A stretch of 64,000 bases of DNA from Enoplolaimus lenunculus (lineage: Eukaryota > Nematoda > Enoplea > Enoplida > Thoracostomopsidae), in the NCBI GenBank assembly GCA_030248215.1, contig JASANG010000772.1, positions 81,611 to 145,610 on the forward strand. The letters are read 5' to 3'. Each line of letters starts with the position of its first letter. Position 1 is the first letter of the stretch. Of this stretch, positions 23,815 to 33,239 are shown in pieces. The notes under the pieces were generated by a model. The model saw only the letters and a program-made list of their open reading frames with translations. It did no database searches and was not told the DNA's origin. Both the position numbers and the translations under genes were made by a program.

Positions 23815-26800
23815 TCATTTCCACAACGAAACTGCAATGTTTTGTACTGTTGGCCTTAGACCTTTGCCATTTTGAAATCCTGGCTGAGAACACTGGACTG
23901 TTATATCACTAATTTCAACCAATTTTGCATTTAACCCAACCAAGTTCAAATATTTTGATTTTGATAGTGCAGATATTGGTACTAAAACAGTAGTTGGCCA
24001 TTGGCGTTGCAAATTTCCACACAGCGGGCACAAGATAAAGTGGATGATGCTTGAAACAACTTCTGATAGAATACTTCAAGGAATATTTGGGACTAAAAGT
24101 GTAGATGTTACGTACCTGATTGTGCAGCCCGAATGATACACGAACTTTCTTCAATGCCAATAAACATACAGTCAACATCGACTTTTTTCAGCAACTGACG
24201 CACAGACTTAAAAAATAGAGCTGAAGCAGTCATTGGAAACTTCTGATGAACATTTTGGATTTAGAAACATTTACACAACGATTGTGCGTTGTAGCAAAAT
24301 CTTGTTTGCTTTCAGGGTGTAAACAAATAGTAAAAATAACAGAAACGGAAAACGGATATTGAAGTAAAAATGTTTCAAAGTTGTTTTATTTTTCTGCCAA
24401 CACAATTGAGGTATGCATATATTCACCGGTCTTTCAAAATTTTTATAGAAAAAATGGCGGATGCAACCAAATTTTTGAGATTTTAGATGAATTTCGTAGT
24501 TTTTATTTCGCTGCAAACAAATGCAGCATGTCTGTAGCTAAAAATTGCGAGATATATACGTGATTTATAACTAATATTGAACGTAAAAAACAACAGAATT
24601 TCCGTTATTTCTATCCGGAAACGGACATCGATTTTTACCGGAAACGGAAACGAATATCTGGTTACACCCTTTTTGCTTTCTTATAATTAACTAATGTGAC
24701 AGGTACAAATCGCCGTTGGCTGCCAGAAAACACAATGCTTTACGCATAGCATTTAGCTCATGCTTTTGCGGGGTTTACGTTATAACCGGGGCAGGCGGGA
24801 CACGGTTTGTCTCATGTTGATTCGACGTCAACGTTTAAATTTGGGCACTTATATCTGGTCAACAGACAAAACTCGAACGTCATATGACATTAGCTTACAA
24901 ACCACCGCTCTCAAACGATCAATGTGTACAAGGGACGCTGTGTCATGTGACACTGTCGGACATTTATGCGAATATCATATGATATTCCAAAATTTCAACG
25001 AATATCATATGATATTCAGTGGGAAAGTGTAACCTTAGGGTACTAATTAACGAATGAAAAGTTGGACGGCAGACGCACAACCGTGCTTTAAATACCAAAT
25101 ACATGCCTGCAAGTCGTTTCCGACACAAAATCGCTTAAAACCACAGCTTCATAATTCAAAAATTCAAATTTCAAATTCTAGTATCATATGATATTTAACA
25201 GGACAATTTGGGTATGTTACCTCCACTATGCAGACATTTGAAAATATATCATATGATATTCGCAGACAACACCTCGAATATCATATGATATTGAAGGACA
25301 AAAGGTGACCTAAACATTATATTAGCAGACAAATACGAATTTCTGAATACGATATGGGGTCTACAAGCAGAAAAAATGTGACCCAATAGTGTAATAGGGA
25401 CAAAACGTGTCCCAAGCTGCCCCGGTTATAACGGGAACCCTGCATTATAGATAGGCTTAATCTCAGGGTTCCGCTATACTTGACGCCCGTTCGTGCCATA
25501 CATTATTGTACATGAATTATTTGCGTGCGATACCGCACGGGTGACGGACGGCGTCGGGAAGTCAACAAAAGTACAGCGCAACTTTACGATTAAATTCAAG
25601 TTTAGACGTTGGTTTCAAAATAAGTGTTTCTGCTTACCCGAGCTGCTGATTTTTCATCGCTGTTCAAAGGCGATGAATGAAAATTGTCGTATTCAAATAC
25701 ATTTTCCATCTAAAAAACGCTGTTATAAATCAATTTTTTGAAATTTTCTAGAAATCGCTAATATCGCAGATTTCTGCTAAAAACGTAGGCGTCGCAATGA
25801 TTTGAGCAAATGTGTGGCTGACGTGGATCATTAGATTTAGCCAATGGTGTCAACAGTAAAAAGTTCGACTTTGTTTGATTCTTAAACACAAACGCTTACC
25901 AATTTTCAATTTCCTTAAACAAACCATCCTGACCCGTTAACATCCATTTCAGTGCATAATTTTGTGTAGATTCAGTGAAAGGATCAGATCACCAAATCTT
26001 CCCAGCTCCATCCTGTCTCTCAATATGAACTCAACTGGGATTTTTGCAACAAAACAAAAGTTCCTGGTGTCCAATACAACACCAGGATATATGTCGCAGT
26101 CCAAGTCGTAATTCCATCCTGGACCAGCCCAACTCGAAATCAGACTTAATTACGGCTTGGACTACGACATGTAAGTAAAGCAGTAACCTCCTTGTCATTG
26201 ACAACAAACACAGTTGGATTTTCTGCAAATAAATCGCCCCATAATCCGAGCGCTGTTTCCAACGCGAACAAACATTGCTGAAGGTTGTTGGCCTTTTTTC
26301 GTTTAAATTTTTCTTTGACGCTGGAAAATAGCAAAATTATAAGGTTTCACGTTTTGATTATCGGGGAATGCTTAACTGCGCGTATGTTCATAGAATAATC
26401 ATCTGTTGGCGATAACTTTTGTTTTCGAAACGGCAAAAAGTCTAAAATTGTAACCCTGTGTGAAACAAGGATTGTCTGTTTACAGAAAGCGCATAAATTA
26501 AGATGTCAAAGAACGTGTGTAAGCACAAAACAACGCAAATTCGTTGTAAAGAAACAAACAAAACAAATGAATTCAGTAAATCATACAGATTCAACTAAAA
26601 CAAACCGCATTTTAGGGTAGCGATCCTACTTTTGATGATGTCCGGCGCCGTCGTGTACAATGTGGTATCGTATGCGAATTACTCAAATACCATAGCGTAT
26701 GGTGACGGGGGCTCATGTAAAGATCCGGGGCGGAACATTTTTCTGTGGGACTGCAATAGAGTAAGCTAAAGCTTTAGACTAATGTTTTTGCTTGGCTTAG

Positions 26801-28549
26801 GCTTAGGAATATGCTCATTCTTACGCACAGGCTTACGCTTAGGCTCAGAAACATGCTTAATTTCAGTGCAATGTTCACTGGGCAAATTTATTGAATCGTG
26901 ATAAAATTTGCAAACCGATGTCTGGTTGACATTAAATTGTTTTCGAGTATTTAACTTTAATTACATTTCTATAGGAGTTGGATGAAATACATAGCGGATA
27001 ACTCGCGTTGAGAATCAATGTTTTTGGTCAACAGTCCTGCACGCGTTCAAAAGACAGAAGACCTCATAAGCGATCTGTATTGGAGGAAAAGTTTAATTTC
27101 AACTTTTTCTAAAAATACAAATATGGAGATTTACCTGAAAAATTCCATGTACGGCTTGCGTTTTGAAGTGATATCTGTCACACAACCGCCGTGTCTTCCG
27201 TCTTCCAAACTGATACCAACTGAACAAATTATTTCGACCTGGAAAATCAATAACAACAATCAAAATTGCAGGTGCAAAAAATTGCATAAAAGTTGCAATT
27301 GAAATAAATACACAGTCATTGTATGAATAAAATAGATCAAGACTCAATCATAAACTTATCAAAAAAGTTGTGTTATGAGAACTATTTTGCTTACATTTTC
27401 AAGCATTGTTTTCTTATAAGACGACATTATTGACGAAACTGGCGTCTGAAATTTTTCACCGCCTTCCGAATCTTTGCACCATTCTTTGTAAACTTTGTTC
27501 AAATTATGAAAACTAAGAATATCTTCTTGTCTGCAATAGAAAAACATTTTAAACGTAAATACGCCAATTGGAAGCGACTGTGTATAATTAAAGTTGGAAT
27601 ACCCCAAATACGCATTTAAGGCAAGTTCCCAGCATACTTTTGTTTACAATAGTTTCATAGCACATTGATGTGATTGTTCTATAATTACACACTTTGCATA
27701 CAGATTTTTATGCATTCGCTAACACTTTTGTGCATTGCGCAAAGTTGGATGACATAGTAAACATTGAGATGGAAACAAGGAGATGGGAAAAACGATACAA
27801 CGCAGCTAAAAAGTTGTAAAGGCACCGACTACTGAATGAGTGCAGTAGTTCGTGGAAATATTTTAAGAAATTGCTGAAATACAGACATGAGCAGGCACAG
27901 TTGCTGTGTTTTATTACTAAATTTGTCCATGAACGGCAGTCTGCTTGTAAAAATTCGACGAATCCAGCAACGAAACAATGACGCATTCCTGACGGCAAAT
28001 AAAACTTGGCGTTTCCTAAATTCTGATGTCCGTTTAGACACTGGCGACTCTGTTTTATAATTTTTTAGAACAAATTTCTAAGTTGCGCCCTACAATCAGG
28101 TCAAATATATTGCAACGATTTTCTGCAAATAAGTTGCATAATTCTGGCACCTGCTGCTATTCGCGTTACCCCCCCCCCCCCTGATTTGCGTAAGTGTAGC
28201 AGAAGCGGAGGTTTTAAAGTTTTGGATTCTTTTGAAGCTTGCAGGTCGACCGGCTGGGGAAACAAGTTAGGTGGTTGGTTGCAATGTTTCCGTTCTACGT
28301 GGATGTACTGTTCTTTTTACTTAAACCTTTTGCTTAAATAATTTTACCTTTCTTTAATGGACATAGACGTATTTTAAATGTTCTGTTATAGTAAATCGTT
28401 GTTAAGTGTACTAAATACGCAATTATTTTGGCAGTTTGGTTCGGCAAAGTAATCCCAGACATGATGCAAAACTTTAAAACTTACAAAGATGACAGTCCGT
28501 CGTCTGCAGTTTTTTCACGTCCATCTTTTGATTTCGACCGCCTTGGCAT
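23815..28549 (-). CDS. Unidentified seven-exon gene, 268 aa
   Basis: A gene model that splices in phase through seven exons: 28549-28485, 27873-27799, 27530-27395, 27238-27135, 26320-26188, 24242-24116 and 23981-23815. Most sites are ordinary (CTTT|GTAAGT, AAAT|GTAAGC, CAG|GTAAAT, CAG|GTACGT); the donor after exon 2 (TT|GTATCG) is the weakest. The protein starts MPRRSKSKDGREKTADDGLS, is basic at the N terminus, then has FLKYFHELLHSF, FHNLNKVYKEWCKD, ICSVGISLEDGRHGGCVTDI, LFALETALGLWGDLFAENPT, VDVDCMFIGIEESSCIIRAA and ends TVQNIAVSLWK. No signal peptide or clear membrane span. The alternating beta-like and helical segments suggest a soluble globular protein. I do not recognise the family and assign no function. 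Confidence 0.6.
24313..24671 (+). mobile_element. hAT-type MITE, 359 bp, 8-bp TSD
   Basis: TTTGCTTT lies on both sides (24305-24312 and 24672-24679). Left end CAGGGTGTAAAC, right end GGTTACACCCTT. An 8-bp duplication with CAGGGTG ends is typical of hAT. It lies in an intron of the unidentified 7-exon gene. Its interior matches the remnants at 5885, 41050, 46725, 47271 and 48113. Confidence 0.85.
24769..25442. mobile_element. TIR element with five AATATCATATGATATT palindromes
   Basis: About 674 bp with inverted ends of some 40 bp: CGGGGTTTACGTTATAACCG at the left and the inverse CGGTTATAACGGGAACCCTG at the right, continuing inward as GGGACACG/CGTGTCCC. Inside are five copies of a palindrome at 24970-24987, 25000-25017, about 25182-25193, 25246-25261 and 25275-25292; the first two are the perfect 18-mer GAATATCATATGATATTC. 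No transposase. No target duplication was certain. Confidence 0.75.
25465..25590. repeat. Foldback MITE (ATACCGCACGGTGACG family)
   Basis: Starts CAGGGTTCCGCTATACTTGA and ends AAGTACAGCGCAACTTTACG; the middle has GATACCGCACGGGTGACGG. It follows the palindrome-bearing element closely, and both lie in an intron of the 7-exon gene. Confidence 0.6.
26711..26888. mobile_element. TTAGGC-core MITE copy
   Basis: Left end GCTCATGTAAAGATCCGGGG, core with GGCTTAGGCTTAGG, right end diverged near AATGTTCACTGGGC. It follows a foldback MITE copy at about 26610-26710. Confidence 0.6.
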
Positions 28550-29386
28550 TTTATTGTAATATCTTCAGCTTATAATTAGTTTAGTAGAATGGTCTAAACA
28601 TGATTTAAAGTTCACTAAATGCACAATAAATACAAATGCAATTGCCTTTAAGAGCAGATATTCTCAAATGTGTGTAGCAGTTGTTAGTAGTTGGTGATAG
28701 GTTTTGTATATTTCGAACCAAACAATGGTGAGGTTTGAAATTTAGCACATTTGTTGTATTTGATTGTACTCTACTTCTGTGTCAATTTTGAGATCTGCAA
28801 TTGCAGCAGTTGGCTAGTTTGAAAGCCTATTTATACTAAACTGGTTATAGGTGCTATATGCATTTGAGAATATGGGCCCAACTCATGGATTCCGGTGTCT
28901 GCTTAGTTTGTTTGACGTGGTTTACATAAAGTGCCTTTGCGATGACATTGTTTAACATTACCGATAATATCTTGAGGTCCATTGCAAGAGATTTTTACCG
29001 GCACCAGCAATCAATTTTGGTATGAATTTAAAACAAGTTTGACTGGTTTAAATGCATGCCCGGTCTCAACAGACACAGCTGAAAAATTTGATGTGTTTAG
29101 TTCCCAACTCAACTACACAATAAAACTTTTATTGTTGTAACCAGGGTTGGAGCTGCCACCCAACCATTCTCCCCCCATTTGGGGGGGTCCACACCATAAC
29201 AAGATTGTAAACAAAAAATTTGAAAAATACTTTGATCACCTCAAGGGATCTCCACCCCGCAATTTTAGAGGGGCGGTACTGCCCTACAGCGTCACTGGCT
29301 GTAACGATTGCATTAGTTTTACTGTTAGAATCTATTAATTAGGCAACTTTCACCAGTGATAACCTAACGTAGAGCATACAGGGTCG

Positions 29387-29598
29387 GGCCCATGTATAGA
29401 ACAGAGCCGAAACAGTAGTATAAGCATATTCCTAAGCCTAAGTGTAAGCCTAAGCGTAAGCCTAAGCCTAAGCGTATGGATGAGCCTATTTCTAAGTCTA
29501 AGCCTTAGCCTAAGCCTAAGCAAAAAATAGTCTAAAGATTAATCTGACTCTATTGTAACCCCTCCGGAAAACAACCCGGCCCTGTTCTATACACGAGC
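29387..29598. mobile_element. Mutator-like MITE with TTAGGC core, near-perfect TSD
   Basis: Flanks ACAGGGTCG (29378-29386) and CCAGGGTCG (29599-29607) differ at one base. The core is CCTAAGC repeats (CCTAAGCGTAAGCCTAAGCC and similar). Ends GGCCCATGTATAGAACAG and CTGTTCTATACACGAGC are inverse copies. Confidence 0.7.
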
Positions 29599-31366
29599 CC
29601 AGGGTCGCATCCAGTTTGTCATTTCTGAAAATATCGCATCATTCAAACAATGTTTAAGAGCGAAAGTAGGCCATATAGGATTTTTGACCTTCAAGTTATT
29701 CGTACGTCTAAGTAGAAGTGCCTCTTTTCTCACCCCTCAAGAAATTTAAAAGCAATCGATCCAAACATCATTTGCATTTCATACGTCCGTCAGTCCTGAC
29801 AGCAATGGTAAATGCAGCGAAAACTTTAATTTACTATTGTAACGGTTTACTTTAAACGAATTCATTTTGTACTCAAACCCATTCAACCAGAAAGACCAGA
29901 GCCTATCGTGGCTTTAGAGGCACAGTTTATTTGAGGGGCAAACACGATTCTATTTAGGTTTGAACAAAAATATCTCTGCAATAAATAATAGATAAATAAA
30001 TAAATAAATAAAAAATGTCAGCAAAGAGAAGTTAGCTTTACTCACAATCTTTATTCACATATTTAGTTTATGTTATCATTTCCGAACCAAAATCCTGGTT
30101 CGTCCGTCAAGCTACTGTATGATTGGTAGCTTTTTAAGAGTTAACGACTGTATTGAAGTACAGTTGAACGGACAAAAGTCTAAATTAGTTTTTTGAGTTA
30201 AAACTAAAACTACAACTACAGACCCTAAAAAGCTTTTGGTTTGTGTTTGATGTCGTTTTACTAACCTGTTGTATGGCTATTTTAGAATCACGTAACAAAA
30301 TTAAGTTCCGCATTCAAATTTAATAAGAATTCTGGGCGCATTAATCAGCTTAAAACTATCCTGACCCTAACCAGCGTAGCCTTGAAAATCACAAATGCAA
30401 ATTCAAGCTGGAACTTTTACACAGAAAAGCTTTTGCAATTAGATTTACGATCACCTCTTGACTGTAAACATCAGTGCCTACAAATTGTAATTTAGACAAA
30501 ATCAATTAGAGATTAATGATAGAAATGAATATTTGAGTATTCTCTATTAATACGCAAACAGTTTAAGCTTTACAACTAAGTTTCTTGTTGTGTATTTGGT
30601 GATAGGAGGTAAAACCATCAATAGAAAGTTTATTCAAAACGCAGTAAATATACCATTGGACTATAAAGAACCAGTAAGGTAGAATAGAAGCTAAACTTGG
30701 TACACAGAGAGACAACAATAAATGCATGGTATCCAATAACAACAATGGACATTTGTCATTGTACAAAGCTCGTTTATAATCACACCAACCAATCAGACTG
30801 GCGCAACGAAATACCTTTGATGGCGACAGCCGTCTCTGGACAAAACTATAAATCATTTTTCGTATGAATATTTTCAATTTCACATGAAATCTATAATTTC
30901 AAACTGGGATTCGAACTCATCGTACAATGAAACGAGTTTTTGTTGATTTTAATAACGCAATGTTGCTCCTGTGATTGAACTGACCATTGGATTATTACAA
31001 TTCGTTCACAAATGATCCTGGTAAACTTGCCTTAACGGTTCAAATACATTGTGTTTACACTTCATCTGTTTTTGTTTTGGTTATTTTTAACGATGCGTGT
31101 AAAGATCAGGGGTGGGACGTTTTTCCGCGGACTGCAATGGAGTAAAATTAAGTTTCATACTATTTTTCGCTTAATAGACTTAGACTTTGGCGTAAGCTCA
31201 TTTTTACACTCAGGCCTGTAGGTGGCTCTGCCACTCTTAAACCTTTTTCAAACTAAAAACTAAAACTAAAAATAAAACCAAACATCAAAACCACACCTTA
31301 AGGGAGTCCCTGGCTACATCTAGTCTCTCTTAGAACTTAAGTTAGGCTTAGGCGTTGCCACAAGGC

Positions 31367-32405
31367 GTAAAATTGGTAAATTTATGTTATGGCGGCTGTG
31401 TCCGCAATGTAAACGTACCTGGGGCCCTGCGTGGCCATTGAATAATGTTGTATAACTGTTACGGCTCAATTTGCGGTTAACGACTTAGCTAGTCTAAGTC
31501 ATCATGTCGTGAGTGTCCGACATGATTGGTTGCTATTTGTTGTTGTTGTTGGAGATTGTGTAGGCGTAAAGGTGTGAACCGGGTGATTGGCTCTGGACCT
31601 CAAATGCATAGCGGACACACAATTGTGGGTGTCGGCGAAATGCAAATGAGGTCGAGACGCAAACAGGGGTAGCCAGGACCGGAATCAGTATATACTTTTG
31701 GCTAGTTGAAATTGGTGCGCTAGAATTTTCTGTTGGATTGTGTGCGTTATACGGTTTACGGATTTTGCTTGCGAATTTATTGGAAAAGTAGCGGACTCGG
31801 GTAAGTAAGGCTTGAATCGTATTAGGATTAGGAATAGTCACGGTGGCAGGCATGTGAAGGAAACTACGGAGTATTGGTTTAATCCGCATTGCGCAAGGCG
31901 CGGAAATTACCCAGTATAGGATACTGGTGTCATGTGCTAAAGGGAAACTTGGGAGTTACCGGAGAACCTGGGAAAAGTAGTTTAATAAATCTAACGGGGT
32001 TAGATTTATTATTCTACAACGGCTTGGCCAAATCTAACGGGGTTAGATTGGTCAGAAATTTGGTGCAACTCTAACGGGGTTAGAGTGCATGGTTTAACAG
32101 GGTGTAATTCTAACGGGGTTAGAATTGCACGGATTCTGGAAAACGGCAAAAATATTAGTAACGGTAAAGCCAGTGGCTGGATTAAAATAGATTCAGGCGT
32201 CGGCTTAAAGGATTCCGGATCAGGCTGCAAGTTAAATTACATAACCTGTGATTTGCTTGCAATACTTGGTGTTGTACCGGAGTTGGGAGGGTTCAATAAA
32301 CATTTACCGGCCGCGTTTACTAAATTAGAGCGATAAGCGGACATCGAGGAAAGAACGTAACAGGAGATACAGGATACAAGGCTTGAATCAAAATCACGAA
32401 CTTCT
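31367..32405. mobile_element. 1.04-kb insertion within a TTAGGC MITE
   Basis: CACAAGGC occurs at 31359-31366 and 32406-32413, and TTAGGCTTAGG sequence lies outside both, so an insertion of about 1039 bp split an older MITE and duplicated 8 bp. I found no inverted ends and no coding region of recognisable type; its base composition is less AT-rich than the flanks. It carries the four-hairpin array. Its class is unknown. Confidence 0.5.
31984..32130. repeat. Array of four hairpins with CTAAC-GGG-GTTAG core
   Basis: Four inverted repeats about 37-43 bp apart share the exact core CTAACGGGGTTAG (5-bp stem, GGG loop). Outside the core the arms differ between copies but pair within each: AATAAAT/ATTTATT at 31984-32010; CCAAAT/ATTGG (one bulge) at 32028-32051; TGCAACT/AGTGCA (one bulge) at 32064-32089; GTGTAATT/AATTGCAC (one T-G) at 32102-32130. 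Pairing kept despite different bases suggests selection on structure, or independent palindrome formation. Function unknown. Confidence 0.75.
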
Positions 32406-32869
32406 CACAAGGCCAATACTTAGGCTTAGGAATCTGGTTATACTGCTGTTACAGTCCTGTTCTATACATTAACCCGTTTAACAAGTGGCCAAAATTTTCA
32501 GGTCTCTATACAACCTGTGACATGGTGCTACCGGAAAAAAATTTAACCGGATACCGGACAGTGAATTTGTTGGATATTCATCGAATCCCGGTATTCGGTC
32601 GGACCCAGAGCCGCCGGGTTAAGGCATACACATTCAGGGTTCATTCCAAAGAACATTTTTTCGCTGTCTTCTGTATGACGGCGTTAACTTCTGTAAAAGC
32701 GATATAAAACTTTGAAAATATTCGCTTCTTCACTCATTTGCTCAAACAGTAAATTATTATCAGGTTCAGCCGTTAATGTTTAGCCAGGGATAACAACATA
32801 TAACCGGTAGAACAAGAATCGCCTTCCAAGGGTAGTGACATGACAAGTCAACGATAATTCGTAAACCTA

Positions 32870-33122
32870 CACTGTAAATTCCAATGAGTTGATTTTAAAT
32901 CAGAATGAGTTGAATCCACTCTGAAGTCTGAATTTTGAATTTGGTCTTTCTAAAGTCAGAATTCTTAATTGATTGAGCTCATTCAGAGTTAATTATTCAA
33001 CTCACTTGAAATACAATCAACCCAAAGTGGGTTAATTATATTTACTGTTGTTTGCTCAGAAACAAACAGAAATAACTATATTCTCTGTGAGTTGAATAAT
33101 CAACTCGTTGGAATTTCCAGTG
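32870..33122. mobile_element. GAGTTGA-rich MITE with TA target site
   Basis: TA lies at both edges (32868-32869 and 33123-33124). Left CACTGTAAATTCCAATGAGT, right ACTCGTTGGAATTTCCAGTG. TA duplication suggests a Tc1/mariner-type or related origin. It ends about 115 bp from the GPCR stop codon. Confidence 0.7.
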
Positions 33123-33239
33123 TAGATGTTCAATTAGGCTTCAATTTAGACAAGGATTCACACGTAGGTTGACGCTTAGATTCTGATCCACAGTTTGACA
33201 ATTGTTTTTACCAAATTGACTAAAGTTTACAGATGTATT

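Larger units (their letters stand above)
28550..33239. other. Spacer between the 7-exon gene and the GPCR
   Basis: No gene recognised. Contents: an ATTCTCAAATGTGTG-family MITE (28652-28882), a TTAGGC MITE (29387-29598), an AAAT-type simple repeat near 29985-30012, the split TTAGGC MITE with its 1-kb insert (31090-32475) and a GAGTTGA MITE (32870-33122). Confidence 0.5.

Noticed and set aside
29387-29598. Interstitial telomere tract (TTAGGC)
   Set aside because: The hexamers lie inside a MITE with its own inverted ends and target duplication, so they arrived by transposition and do not mark an old chromosome end.
30563-30883. 106-codon minus-strand frame with hydrophobic stretches
   Set aside because: No splice partners, no family match, unusual Trp/Cys content; probably chance, though a membrane protein exon cannot be excluded.
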